DNA of 27,917 nucleotides from Oscillospiraceae bacterium. Its GTDB lineage: Bacteria > Bacillota_A > Clostridia > Oscillospirales > Oscillospiraceae. This document shows, in pieces, positions 1 through 8,139 of the stretch; the first letter of the stretch is position 1, and each line of letters starts with the position of its first letter. The DNA is taken from positions 1 through 27,917 of the forward strand of contig JAFQDR010000090.1 in NCBI GenBank assembly GCA_017415945.1, written 5' to 3'. A program made the translations under genes and the position numbers. The notes under the pieces are model-generated. The model was not told where the DNA came from. It made no database searches and was given only the letters and a program-made list of their open reading frames with translations.

Positions 1-2040
1 CTTCGTCTGCTTTATGAACGCAGAGTTCATAAAGACTGCGGTATAGACAATCTCACCGACTTCATCGCATGTCGCAGTCTTTGTGATTTCGGATGTGACT
101 TCGACTGTCTCCGTCTCCACATGGTTCGGATCGTTCTTGCAAGTGCGGGTTGCTGTCACGGTTTTGTTATCATCAGACCATTCGTAGGTCGGATCGTTCC
201 AGTCGTGATTGATTGCATCGGGAACATCCAGCATTTTAACTTGCTCTGTAAACAGTGTGTTTTCAAACTTTGCTGTATAAGTCGTGATGCCGTTCTCTTC
301 GCAAGTTGCATCCTCAGTAATTTCGACGATCGGTGTGACCGTTTCTTCAATCACATGCGCTGCATCATGATCACAAACAGCTTTCGCTGTTACACTGCTG
401 AAATCAGCAGCCCAATCATAACTCACCGTCCAAGCGTGCTCTGTCTTCAGAACCGCCTCAATTTCAACCCGCTCGTCAGGCATAAGGAACCATGTGCTCC
501 CATTATCGGTGCGCAGTTCCACATTCTCCGACACATGCCACTCAACAAACTGTTGACATTCTGTTTCCACCGGAACAAGCTCTACTCTTGTACCGCTTTT
601 CGCTTCAGTAAGCTGATTATCCGTACCAAACTTGAATGCCTTAGAGTTTGTCAAGGCGATTTCATGGGCTTGCCAGTTTTTCAGTACAACCGGATACACT
701 TCACCATATTCGCGCTGAAAACGAACGGACTCCCCTTCAACCTGACAGCTGCAGCCGACTTCAAGATAGGGTTCAAGCTGCGTTACAATCCACTCAGGAT
801 TATATGCAAAAATATAGCTCAGATCATCGAGTGTGACGTGACTCGCTGCATCAATCCCCAATGCAAACGATTGTGGACCGCCGCCGCCTAATCCGACAGA
901 CTGCTCAAGATACACACTGCTGCTGTTGCATATCGTCATCTGCGTTGCAAGCCATTGCATATGTGTACTATGCAGCTCCACATGGTCCAAAAGCAAAAGA
1001 TTGTCGTTGTTAACGTTACCATTGCTAATCCCCGTATGCAGCGTTCCGTTTTTGATGGTCAGACTGTTGACAACATCAATTTGTCTCAATTTCACAGTAT
1101 GTTCATTCAGATTGAGTGTGAATGAAATATAGTACTCATTATTGCTGCAGTCAGTCAAAGGTTCATCCACATTTGTCAGAACAATGATCTCATCCTGATC
1201 TTCCGCAGCTGCAATGGCCTCTGCAAGTGATCCATACAAGGTATCCCCAATCTTCGCCTGTGCCTGTGTCTGGCAAACCTGACATTTCCCTTCTGCATCC
1301 CATTGGTGTTCGCTGTTGAGTGCAGGGATAGTGTCCGGCGAATAATAATCCTTTCTGACAACATTTCCATATTCATCAAGAAGCGGCGTTTCAGCTGACT
1401 CATCAGAAAAAACAAGACCACAGTCTGCACAGTACCAATATCCCTCAACGCCATCTCTGGTACAGGTCGCCGCATAGCCGGGACATTCAGATATCGTATG
1501 GCTCGTCGGCGTAATTGCAATCAGATAAAATCGTGATTGTTCATCCGGATTGTCCAACAGCGCCGCAACTACATTACCATTCACCGTAAGGGTATAGTCC
1601 GATGCGAAAACCGAATCGTTCGCCCGCATAGTCAAAAGCATATAATAAAATTTTCCGGTTTCAAAGACAGCACCACTTTCAACGCTGGCAAGGTCGCCGC
1701 TGTTCACTGCCGAAGTCAGAGCATCAACCGACGTCAGTACAAGTGCCGTATCCGCACAATATATGGCGGTGTTCATATCCAAAGCGTCATCATATTCTAC
1801 CAATGTGAGAGCTCTGTAGTCATAATAAGTGACAAATTCTCCATAATGAGGTACAGCGCATTCCACACTGATCGAACCGATCTCATGAACAGATTCCTCA
1901 TCCTCTGCACTGCATATAATATCGGCATAAAACGACCGTATCGTGGCGGATGTGCTGGATGGAAATCCACCTGCTACAACAAGCAGTGCAAGCACTGCCG
2001 CAACTGTTCTTTTCAGATTTCGACTCGTTCCGCTGATCAT
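1..2040 (-). CDS. Large secreted cysteine-repeat surface protein, C-terminus beyond window
   Basis: The frame is open for exactly 680 codons from an ATG at 2038-2040 to base 1, so the gene is partial. AGGAGG lies just upstream of the ATG and a consensus promoter at 2227-2255. The N-terminus is a signal peptide: SRNLKR, then a hydrophobic run VAAVLALLVVAGGF, then a small-residue region. About residues 175-235 carry C..C pairs (for example YWYCADCGLVFSDES). From about residue 535 there are two tandem repeats of about 75 residues, each with a VTA(K/T)..C..D..H core and a later ATC(E/D)E.G...YTA core. Such repeats are common in long secreted proteins of gut and rumen Clostridia. No enzymatic domain is recognised. 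A role in surface adhesion or matrix is inference. Confidence 0.8.
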   Translation of the reverse strand, partial: MISGTSRNLKRTVAAVLALLVVAGGFPSSTSATIRSFYADIICSAEDEESVHEIGSISVECAVPHYGEFVTYYDYRALTLVEYDDALDMNTAIYCADTALVLTSVDALTSAVNSGDLASVESGAVFETGKFYYMLLTMRANDSVFASDYTLTVNGNVVAALLDNPDEQSRFYLIAITPTSHTISECPGYAATCTRDGVEGYWYCADCGLVFSDESAETPLLDEYGNVVRKDYYSPDTIPALNSEHQWDAEGKCQVCQTQAQAKIGDTLYGSLAEAIAAAEDQDEIIVLTNVDEPLTDCSNNEYYISFTLNLNEHTVKLRQIDVVNSLTIKNGTLHTGISNGNVNNDNLLLLDHVELHSTHMQWLATQMTICNSSSVYLEQSVGLGGGGPQSFALGIDAASHVTLDDLSYIFAYNPEWIVTQLEPYLEVGCSCQVEGESVRFQREYGEVYPVVLKNWQAHEIALTNSKAFKFGTDNQLTEAKSGTRVELVPVETECQQFVEWHVSENVELRTDNGSTWFLMPDERVEIEAVLKTEHAWTVSYDWAADFSSVTAKAVCDHDAAHVIEETVTPIVEITEDATCEENGITTYTAKFENTLFTEQVKMLDVPDAINHDWNDPTYEWSDDNKTVTATRTCKNDPNHVETETVEVTSEITKTATCDEVGEIVYTAVFMNSAFIKQTK

Positions 2041-2226
2041 ATTGTATCCTCCTATCGTTGATCCATAAATGAAAAATCAATGATATCATAGTGCTTATAC
2101 GCTATATAGCCGTTACAGTTCCGATGCTAATTCCAAATCCGAATAGTTTTGCAAAATTACGGCCCCTTCACCAACAAACACGTCTGTAACCCTTCTAATG
2201 CCACACATTGTACAAAGCTTTCTTTC

Positions 2227-2255
2227 ATTATACAATATTTCTTCCGAAATGTCAA
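2227..2255 (-). promoter_or_regulatory. Sigma-A promoter of the surface protein gene
   Basis: On the minus strand there is TTGACA (2250-2255), a 17-bp spacer and TATAAT (2227-2232). It leaves a leader of about 180 nt before the ATG at 2040. No known riboswitch was recognised in the leader. Confidence 0.8.
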
Positions 2256-2401
2256 TAGTATCAAGACTATCTGTGAGATTTAATTTCTTCTACTCTTTCC
2301 ATACAGATGCAATCGGTCTTCTATTTATCCAAAATCGCCGGATATACAAGCATCTCCCCTTCTCTGAACAAAAGTGCATATATCTGAGAAAACAGAAAAA
2401 T

Positions 2402-2435
2402 CGTAAATACGCAGTTAACGTATCTACGACTTTTT
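2402..2435. terminator. Probable bidirectional terminator
   Basis: CGTAAATACG (2402-2411) pairs with CGTATCTACG (2419-2428) at 9 of 10 positions around a 7-nt loop. A T-run follows on the plus strand (ACTTTTTC) and also on the minus strand (ATTTTTC). Confidence 0.5.
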
Positions 2436-2471
2436 CATCCGTCTTTTTCACTAAAAAATATACATAATTCA

Positions 2472-2639
2472 ATTGGTGGAGGCGAAGCAGAGGAAGATTC
2501 TGTCATGGTCTTTGAGGATGTGAAAGATCTGAAGCACCTTCCGCCCATGTATGCAGTGGGCGATGATATGCTCACGGGCGTGTATCTCATCGGTAAGGCA
2601 ACACTGCGGATGATGTACTGCGGTGAAGCAGGGGAGTAA
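2472..2639 (+). pseudogene. C-terminal fragment of an unrecognised protein
   Basis: An open frame of 55 codons ends at TAA 2637-2639. Its residues look like real protein (VFEDVKDLKHLPPMYAVGDD, then YLIGKATLRMMYCGEAGE). There is no start codon with a ribosome site at its left end, so it looks like the tail of a truncated gene. A second short frame ending at the TAG near 2749 (...GMFLYNYNYDNSRD...) may belong to the same debris. The family was not recognised. Confidence 0.3.
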
Positions 2640-2715
2640 TTATAAAAGGTGAATTGGCTTTTGAATTACGGCAAATCTTGACTGCAGGAATGTTCCTCTA
2701 CAACTACAATTACGA

Positions 2716-2774
2716 TAACAGCCGTGACAGTGAATTAAACGAGCAGTAGCCCGAAGTCGCTGTTACGGCTGTAG
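2716..2774. repeat. Imperfect inverted repeat
   Basis: ACAGCCGTGACAG on the left arm and CTGTTACGGCTGT on the right arm pair with one mismatch around a spacer of about 25 nt. No T-run follows, so it is not an obvious terminator. It lies in a gene-free stretch (2640-2810) downstream of the HEPN gene. Confidence 0.5.
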
Positions 2775-2810
2775 ATTTATAGGATGACGAGAAATGTGGT
2801 GGAAGAGTAA

Positions 2811-3146
2811 TCAGATATAGGATTTAATTTCCTTTGCCAAAGCAGGAAGATCTTCAGTAATTGTATCCCAGACAATCCGCATATTAACGCCGGAATATCC
2901 ATGAACAATTCTGTTACGCATACCATAGAGCTGTTTCCAGGGAATTGTTTTTAATTCCTGTTTGAATTCCTCGGATAAAGACATTTTCGCAAGTTCTCCA
3001 ATCTGCATTAGGTTAAATACACATGCCTCTACACGCATAGAATCCTCCTGAAAATCATCAAGATTTTTGCAGTGTTCACAGTATTTCAGCACCGAGCATA
3101 TATGCATATAGATCTTATCTAAAACCTGTCTGTCCTTAGCTTCCAT
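2811..3146 (-). CDS. hepT: HepT-like HEPN toxin/RNase (DUF86 type)
   Basis: The protein has 111 residues if it starts at MEAKDRQVL (ATG 3144-3146), which overlaps the upstream mntA-like gene by 11 bases. A longer in-frame start exists but would sit deep inside mntA. Near the C-terminus is RNRIVHGY, an exact RX4HXY motif of HEPN ribonucleases. In HepT the R and H are catalytic and the tyrosine is the residue AMPylated by MntA. The helical pattern and length match DUF86 proteins. HepT RNases cleave RNA when not neutralised. The role is inferred from the family, while the motif and gene pairing are seen directly. Confidence 0.88.
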   Translation of the reverse strand: MEAKDRQVLDKIYMHICSVLKYCEHCKNLDDFQEDSMRVEACVFNLMQIGELAKMSLSEEFKQELKTIPWKQLYGMRNRIVHGYSGVNMRIVWDTITEDLPALAKEIKSYI

Positions 3147-3438
3147 AAATGACAACTCCTGTTTTTGCAATCTCATTTTCCACTTCAGAGTTCGGAATAA
3201 TTTGTGATGTATCAAGCAAATCAACGTCTTTTCCAAGTGCTGTTACGACATCCTCCAGAAGACCAAAAAAAGCCATTCCTTTCAGACCACTGTCAACAAG
3301 CAAGTCTATATCGCTCTTATCCTGTGCAATTCCTTTTGCGTAAGAACCGAACAGAACTGCCTTGCGAACGTTATACTCCTGAAAAATCGGAAATAAAAGT
3401 GCCTGAATCTGCTGCGGTGAATAGATCTGATTAGTCAT
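3136..3438 (-). CDS. mntA: MntA-like minimal nucleotidyltransferase antitoxin
   Basis: The protein has 100 residues. The start chosen is MTNQIYSPQQ (ATG 3436-3438) because AGGAGGTGCTATT precedes it; the frame is open further upstream but without a ribosome site. It carries the nucleotidyltransferase signature GSYAKGIAQDKSDIDLLVD, that is GSxA followed by DxD metal-binding aspartates. MNT proteins of this size transfer AMP to the HEPN partner's tyrosine and silence it. The downstream hepT overlaps by 11 bases, so the two are translationally coupled. The antitoxin comes first, as is usual in this system. Confidence 0.88.
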   Translation of the reverse strand: MTNQIYSPQQIQALLFPIFQEYNVRKAVLFGSYAKGIAQDKSDIDLLVDSGLKGMAFFGLLEDVVTALGKDVDLLDTSQIIPNSEVENEIAKTGVVIYGS

Positions 3439-3477
3439 AATAGCACCTCCTATGTGAACGATCTCTATTCTAATTAA

Positions 3478-3506
3478 AGTATACCATACTTCAACATCAA
3501 AGTCAA
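3478..3506 (-). promoter_or_regulatory. Promoter of the mntA-hepT pair
   Basis: On the minus strand there is TTGACT (3501-3506), a 17-bp spacer and TATACT (3478-3483), about 40 bp upstream of the mntA start. The stretch 3507-3624 between this promoter and the HipA-like gene shows nothing recognisable. Confidence 0.7.
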
Positions 3507-3624
3507 TCAACCAAGAGTGTTGACAGCATATTTTTCATCTGATTCTCGAAAAAACAGCCAGCAGATTGACATTTTCAGGATGTACAGACCCATGCTAAAC
3601 AGAAACAATAGAACCCACGTTTTA

Positions 3625-4758
3625 TTATCCAAGCAATTCCTTCGCCCGTTTGTGCATCTGCTCTTCTATGAGCTTCAGACGTTTGCTGTCGAGGTTATAT
3701 CTTGAATGACGCTTGAAACGGAAGTCGAGCAGTCTGCGAAGTCCATCCCTGTGCCTGCTGTCCAGAACCTTTTTCGCTGTGCCGATGAAGTCATCATACA
3801 CGCACGGAACAAGCGTATCGGCATAATGACTGAGAGCTTCATCAGAAGCAAGGTCATCTCTGCCTGCAAGATTGAAAAGCGAATTACCGTGATCAAACAG
3901 CGGTGCAGGGGCAGTAATTTTATTGGTACGATTATCAACCATAAAACCGAAGTTACCAAAGTGTCTGTCCACATTGCATATGATTGCATCGAGCACCAGC
4001 ATATCATCCAGTGCATGGATGAATTCTTCGCCCAGTGATTCATAGTATTCCCGAACAGCTTTCATACCGCCTTTGGTGACAAGTCTGCCCACAGGAATAA
4101 AGGAATGCTCCTTGCTTGTGAACAGCTCACAGGTGGAACAGAGCTCTCCCTGCCATTTTGAAAGTCCGTAAGGTATCGCATTGATGCCCAGAACCTCGGC
4201 AATCTGTGCAGCATAGAATTCCGAATACGGTTCGTTGCCTGTATTGGATGCACCACTCGTGCCGCCCTTGTAAAGACGGATTATGCCGTTTTCTCTGCGC
4301 CAGCACTTGGGAAGCATTCCGTTTGTTGTAAACTCAGGGCACGAAGCCAGCGAGGTTCTAACCGAACTGCCATAGCCCGTAAATGCGATCAGACCAAGAA
4401 CTCTGCTGAATCTGTTTTCGTACAGGTTATATTCTGCAAAACAGCCCTCAAATCCTTCTTCGACTACCCAGTAGCAATCGTTCAGAGATAAGCCCTTGGA
4501 TACGCTGAGTATGCTCATGGGGCGATTGAGATTGAGTCCGCATTTGCTGAGAAAGCTATGAACGTATGCACGGTTTTTCGGTATCGTTCTGTGCCTCAGC
4601 CATCGAGAAACGCTGTCACCGTTCGTATTCATATCAAGAGGCAGTAACGCCTTTTTTTCTTCATTCACCCAGAGAATCTCTATTTCAGGGGAACTTGTAT
4701 CTTCTGTTGCGGTGAATCGCATCAGCGGAACATCGCAGTGACGCAGTTCATAGATCAT
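3625..4758 (-). CDS. HipA-like serine/threonine kinase without a HipB partner
   Basis: The protein has 377 residues. ATG at 4756-4758 follows AAAGGAGG at 7-nt spacing. The C-terminal half has the HipA/PI3-kinase-like catalytic signature: CNVDRHFGNFGF (about 261-272, catalytic D264 and N269) and LFDHGNS (about 288-293, metal-binding D289). An upstream segment with KGGTSGASNTGNEPYSE (165-180) may contribute to nucleotide binding. HipA kinases phosphorylate translation factors such as glutamyl-tRNA synthetase and cause growth arrest. No HTH antitoxin gene (HipB) lies next to it. The neighbour 42 bp upstream is a Fic gene on the same strand, so the two probably share a transcript. Substrate and toxicity are unknown. 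Confidence 0.75.
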   Translation of the reverse strand: MIYELRHCDVPLMRFTATEDTSSPEIEILWVNEEKKALLPLDMNTNGDSVSRWLRHRTIPKNRAYVHSFLSKCGLNLNRPMSILSVSKGLSLNDCYWVVEEGFEGCFAEYNLYENRFSRVLGLIAFTGYGSSVRTSLASCPEFTTNGMLPKCWRRENGIIRLYKGGTSGASNTGNEPYSEFYAAQIAEVLGINAIPYGLSKWQGELCSTCELFTSKEHSFIPVGRLVTKGGMKAVREYYESLGEEFIHALDDMLVLDAIICNVDRHFGNFGFMVDNRTNKITAPAPLFDHGNSLFNLAGRDDLASDEALSHYADTLVPCVYDDFIGTAKKVLDSRHRDGLRRLLDFRFKRHSRYNLDSKRLKLIEEQMHKRAKELLG

Positions 4759-4800
4759 GTTACCGCCTCCTTTCGCAGTGTTTTTGTAATTGTATGGATT

Positions 4801-5583
4801 TCATTCAGATGATGCTGCGTGCTTCTCAATGAAATCTCGTGCCCGAAGCTCTGTCCTATCATATTCGATTTCAAAGTAATCAAGAATGCACTTCATATCA
4901 TCCTGCATGGAAAGAAACACATCAAGCAGACGTTCTGGTTTTTGATCCATCTGCCATTCTTTCAGTCCCATGTAGTAGAACATCTTGCTTTCATCATTGA
5001 TATAAAACGGAACGATGTCATTCGCCAGGCACATCTTGAGGATAAGCAGTCTGCCGATTCTTCCGTTGCCATCATAGAACGGATGGATCTTTTCAAATTC
5101 CGCATGGAATTCCGCTACATCAAACAGATCAATCTGCGGCTTTGCAGAAAACACATTGATAAGGCTTTGCATATGAGTTGCTACCTCTTTCGGATGAACG
5201 GTACTGATCTGTCCGACTTCATTGGGATATTTCTTATAGTCTCCGATGATAATGTCATCATAGTCATCTTCAATCAATCCGGTTTTCAGAAGTCTGTGCA
5301 GATGCTTGATATACGCTTCTGTAATCGGCTCATTGACAGTATCAAGTACATAGTCAATGCACTTGAAATGGTTCGCAGCCTCCAGAATATCATTGACATG
5401 GGCTGTTCCATCTACGCTGTGCGTTTCAAAGATATATCGTGTCTGTTCATGCGTCAGGCGGCTGCCTTCGATATGATTGGAATTGTAGGCAAAATCCACC
5501 TGCAGTCTGTGATAAAATCCGCCGCTGATTTTTCTTTTCTTTTCATGCAGCAGCGTATTTACGACAGTTCTCGGCTGTGTCAT
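4801..5583 (-). CDS. Class II Fic-domain AMP-transferase
   Basis: The protein has 260 residues. ATG at 5581-5583 follows GGGAGG, with a consensus promoter upstream. The core motif HPFYDGNGRIGR is complete (H167 to R178), with the preceding FEKI helix. An N-terminal SNHIEG (35-40) fits the inhibitory (S/T)xxxE(G/N) motif, with E39 expected to block productive ATP binding. That makes it a self-inhibited class II Fic protein that needs no separate antitoxin. Fic enzymes usually transfer AMP to hydroxyl side chains of proteins. The target is unknown. It is the first gene of a probable two-gene unit with the HipA-like kinase. Confidence 0.9.
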   Translation of the reverse strand: MTQPRTVVNTLLHEKKRKISGGFYHRLQVDFAYNSNHIEGSRLTHEQTRYIFETHSVDGTAHVNDILEAANHFKCIDYVLDTVNEPITEAYIKHLHRLLKTGLIEDDYDDIIIGDYKKYPNEVGQISTVHPKEVATHMQSLINVFSAKPQIDLFDVAEFHAEFEKIHPFYDGNGRIGRLLILKMCLANDIVPFYINDESKMFYYMGLKEWQMDQKPERLLDVFLSMQDDMKCILDYFEIEYDRTELRARDFIEKHAASSE

Positions 5584-5615
5584 AGATGAAACCTCCCTTG
5601 ATATTTTCTGTTGTT

Positions 5616-5644
5616 ATTATACACTATTTTCGCTGGAAAGTCAA
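5616..5644 (-). promoter_or_regulatory. Promoter of the fic-hipA-like unit
   Basis: On the minus strand there is TTGACT (5639-5644), a 17-bp spacer and TATAAT (5616-5621), about 33 bp before the Fic start. Confidence 0.75.
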
Positions 5645-5771
5645 TGATTGCTCTTCGGGGCTGATGACCGGTTTTCATCTTACGACGCAATCGTTGATGG
5701 GGTAATCGCCACTCATTCATCTATCGCTGATCAGAACTAATTCCGGACTGCGAATCGCCTCTACGAATACG

Positions 5772-5806
5772 CCCTCCCCGACTCGATGCGTTAGGGAGGG
5801 TTTTCG
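5772..5806 (+). terminator. GC-rich hairpin with T-run
   Basis: CCCTCCC (5772-5778) pairs with GGGAGGG (5794-5800), followed by TTTTCG on the plus strand. No plus-strand gene precedes it in 5590-5770, so it may be a leftover of a lost gene. Confidence 0.5.
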
Positions 5807-5873
5807 TGTGTACAGTAAAGCCGTACCTGTGGTGGGGTGCGGCTGGTAATTACAGTTGTTTAAAAATCGGACT

Positions 5874-6041
5874 TCAGCAGATATAGAACTCCGGATACAA
5901 ATCACAGTCCAAATAGGCTTCTCTTACTTTGCAGATATATTCGAGTATTTCCGCCATGGATTTCCCTTGCAAGTGATCCTGATAAATCGGCGTTTCTGCC
6001 CACATGCAGCCATTATTTACGGGGTCTTTATAGACCGTCAC
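5874..6041 (-). pseudogene. Short unrecognised ORF or gene fragment
   Basis: 55 codons from a GTG at 6039-6041 to TGA 5874-5876 read like a folded protein: VNNGCMWAETPIYQDHLQGK, then MAEILEYICKVREAYLD, ending in YPEFYIC. No good ribosome site is visible. It lies directly downstream of the recombinase remnant and in the same frame after that remnant's stop. It may be cargo or debris of the same element. Confidence 0.25.
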
Positions 6042-6068
6042 CCATAGGGAACAATAAAAAGTTATGTA

Positions 6069-6103
6069 ATACGGAGAGTTTTTCAGCTCTCTGTATTTTT
6101 TGC
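6069..6103 (+). terminator. Rho-independent terminator
   Basis: ATACGGAGAG pairs with CTCTCTGTAT (10 bp, one G-T wobble) around an 8-nt T-rich loop and is followed by TTTTTT on the plus strand. Confidence 0.6.
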
Positions 6104-6104
6104 A

Positions 6105-6454
6105 TTATGACATCTTACCTACATGGGTAAAGTAAATATCGATATCTTGTGTTTTCTTGCCTGTAGTTTCGTCCTTGACCTTTTCATGAATTTCAATTTT
6201 GGATATAAAAGTATGCAGAATTTCTGGAGTAAGCTCCTGAATATCTGCAAACCTTTTGGCGAGTTCAATGAAGGTTTTAGAACTTTCGGATTTTGATTTC
6301 ATTCATCAACCACAGCTTCAAGTTCAGATATATCAGATTCAAGTTGTTTCTTTTCTTCCACCATAACGATGTCGTTGATACAATTCCCGTTCTGTAACGA
6401 AAGGGTTGCATTTCCAGCGGTCGAGGGTTGCATCAGGGTTGCAAATGCTTGCAT
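6105..6454 (-). pseudogene. C-terminal remnant of a large serine recombinase (DUF4368 type)
   Basis: The frame ending at 6105 contains SSKTFIELAKRFADIQELTP, then EILHTFISKIEIHEKVKDE, the C-terminal domain of TndX/TnpX-like recombinases. Upstream, in a different frame, VEEKKQLESDISELEAVVDE matches the coiled-coil that precedes this domain. It ends at a TGA (6299-6301) overlapping the ATG at 6300-6302. The join therefore looks like a frameshift. The catalytic serine domain is absent and the upstream sequence dissolves into a GGTTGCA repeat array, so this is a scrap of a transposon or ICE. An alternative reading is two tiny coupled ORFs. Confidence 0.65.
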
Positions 6455-6592
6455 CCGGTTGCATCAAAATGCAACCACTTTCAAATGAAAGCTATGCGGA
6501 AATAATCGAGGCAAATCGCCGAACATCGAAAATGTCGTAAAATCGGACCTTTCGAGAATCAGAGGGTTGCGATGGTTGCATCGAGGGTTGCA
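6403..6592. repeat. GGTTGCA repeat cluster, iteron-like
   Basis: Exact GGTTGCA copies sit at 6404, 6426, 6437, 6457, 6574 and 6586. One inverted copy is at 6470-6476, with variants near 6447 and 6565. The left block steps at 22, 11, 10 and 10 bp, roughly one helical turn. It lies at the 5' break of the recombinase remnant. The rest of 6593-6880 has no gene that I can support. Confidence 0.6.
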
Positions 6593-6885
6593 ACAGGACG
6601 CAGCCGCTTTTCATGTGTTTACATGACGATGTTGAAAATTATTGAAACTGAATGCCCCGTGAACCACCTTTACTCAGTATATAGGTGCGTTTTTGTGAGA
6701 AAGGCTGCAACTGATTGCATAAGTATCCTTTGGTGAAATGCTCTGGTGCATTGATGCATTTTGTAACTCATTGCTGTAAAAGACTGTTTAAATGTTGGCT
6801 TTTGCTCTATAACTGCATTTGTAATATCTTTTGATTGTCAAGCCGGAATCACACGAAAAAATCCACGATATTAACTAAAGAATTA

Positions 6886-6914
6886 TTGACAAAAGCTTCC
6901 AAAAACGGTATAAT
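6886..6914 (+). promoter_or_regulatory. Consensus promoter of the secretory fragment
   Basis: TTGACA (6886-6891), a 17-bp spacer and TATAAT (6909-6914). AGAGGAGG follows at about 6931-6938, before the ATG at 6945. Confidence 0.85.
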
Positions 6915-6944
6915 AGTCACATCAATTTTAAGAGGAGGTTTTAT

Positions 6945-7112
6945 ATGAAAACACAGCTCAAACGCCTATATTCCGGAGTGCTGAGCATCGTGATGGCAAT
7001 TAGCGCCATTCCCGCTGTTTCAACTCATGCCGAGGAAAGCAATGAACCGTATCCTTACACGATGTTTGCAGCATCGGAGCGAATTGGGCAAGGTACTTAT
7101 GTGGTTGCGTAA
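6945..7112 (+). pseudogene. Signal-peptide fragment of a secreted protein
   Basis: 55 codons begin with a Sec signal peptide (KTQLKRLYSGVLSIVMAISA, then AIPAVSTHA with a likely cleavage after it). EESNEPYPYTMFAAS follows, a start typical of secreted proteins in Ruminococcus. The frame then runs into ERIGQGTYVVA and a stop. The strong promoter and ribosome site are intact, but the mature protein is missing. A rearrangement junction is likely near 7075. Confidence 0.6.
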
Positions 7113-7134
7113 TGTAAGACAACATCTCCAAGGG

Positions 7135-7869
7135 ATGAAATCCTCTTTACGAACGAGGTCTAATTCACTTACAAATATTATGCCTTGGATACAAGCATCA
7201 TTTATTCTCATTGTTTACGTATATTCGTTGATAAGGGATAGGTCAATGCTCTTTCTTTTACCCATTGTTTTAGGTGCGGCTATATGTATGTATTTTCTTG
7301 TACGTGCTTCTCTATTACAGAAACCTGTTGCGATGGTAATACTCTTTATTGTTACGGTTATCGGTTTAGAGCTAATTTTCCAAATGTCAAACTCCAATTT
7401 AGCAATATTCATCGTTGGTACTATTCTCTATATTTCGATGCTGATACACAATTATTTCTTGTCATCTCCATGGGAAGAAACAGTTTCTGCATTAAAGCAC
7501 AAATATACTTACATAACCGTAATAATTCTAAATACTATTTTTCAAATAGTAACTAGTGTTTTTGAATATCAAAAGCACGGCGAATCATGGATGGGGCCGC
7601 CACTGCAAAAGTACAGGGTTATTCTGTTCTTCTTACTATATGTTTTGCTTACGGTATTATTTCTTGTACACCCAAATGAATTTAGTGCAAAGCTTTGCTT
7701 TTTAACAAATATTATTTTGAATATTTCGGTTACTAGAAATCTAATCGTAACATTAATAGCATCGGTGATATCTGCTTTTGTATTCTTTTTCAAGAAAAGT
7801 CCCGTATATCAAATTATATCCTTAAGTATAAACGAATATAATGAGCAAATTGACGACAGTACACGATAG
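7135..7869 (+). CDS. Multi-spanning membrane protein of unknown function, 5' end uncertain
   Basis: The frame is open from about 7027 to 7869. Its first codons overlap the secretory fragment in another frame, so the true N-terminus may have been lost. ATG 7135 (MKSSLRTRSN) and ATG 7180 (MPWIQASF) are candidates, neither with a convincing ribosome site. About seven or eight hydrophobic segments are visible, for example SMLFLLPIVLGAAICMYFLV, AMVILFIVTVIGLELIF, LAIFIVGTILYISMLI and VILFFLLYVLLTVLFLV. The tail is polar (NEYNEQIDDSTR). No family is recognised. It could be driven by the promoter at 6886. Confidence 0.5.
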   Translation: MKSSLRTRSNSLTNIMPWIQASFILIVYVYSLIRDRSMLFLLPIVLGAAICMYFLVRASLLQKPVAMVILFIVTVIGLELIFQMSNSNLAIFIVGTILYISMLIHNYFLSSPWEETVSALKHKYTYITVIILNTIFQIVTSVFEYQKHGESWMGPPLQKYRVILFFLLYVLLTVLFLVHPNEFSAKLCFLTNIILNISVTRNLIVTLIASVISAFVFFFKKSPVYQIISLSINEYNEQIDDSTR

Positions 7870-7941
7870 CATTTTTAAATTGACGATAATGGTTTCATGA
7901 ACTGACCTTAAGACAAAAAAGATAGAAATATAATTTCTAAA

Positions 7942-7999
7942 CAAAAAAGGGGCTGCAACTGCCGAAGTGTATCACTCAGGCAGCCACAGCCCCAATTTT
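7942..7999. terminator. Strong bidirectional hairpin terminator
   Basis: GGGGCTG (7949-7955) pairs with CAGCCCC (7987-7993), and CTGCC (7959-7963) with GGCAG (7979-7983). On the minus strand the stem is followed by TTTTTTG, ending the recombinase fragment at 8020. On the plus strand AATTTTC follows. Confidence 0.8.
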
Positions 8000-8019
8000 C
8001 TGTATTCAGTTGTAGCCAT

Positions 8020-8139
8020 TTAGTTTCTAAATTCTACCCGAATATCATCCTTGCTGTACACGGTCACACTTTCGACCAGTACACCCCACAGTTCCTCATC
8101 AAACTCTGTCAGCGTTCCCAACTCCCTTACATTATTTAG
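8020..8139 (-). pseudogene. C-terminal scrap of a second large serine recombinase
   Basis: The last 39 codons are left. They contain LTEFDEELWGVLVESVTVYS and KDDIRVEFRN, the ending typical of large serine recombinases of Clostridia conjugative elements. The family differs from the DUF4368 remnant at 6105. The open frame stops exactly at the left end of the IS1182-like element (8137). No continuation was found right of that element, so the insertion was probably accompanied by a deletion. Confidence 0.65.

Noticed and set aside
121..891. Plus-strand 256-codon ORF
   Set aside because: It is antisense to the surface protein frame, which has a promoter, ribosome site, signal peptide and repeats; the plus frame reads as no protein family.
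2716..2774. Integron attC site or terminator
   Set aside because: There is no integrase, no attC-type core sites and no T-run; it is left as an inverted repeat.
4819..5589. Plus-strand 256-codon ORF opposite the Fic gene
   Set aside because: The minus strand carries a complete Fic motif, promoter and ribosome site, so the plus frame is a shadow.
6403..6592. CRISPR array
   Set aside because: Repeat units are only 7-8 bp, with spacers of 3-15 bp and mixed orientation; no cas genes are present.
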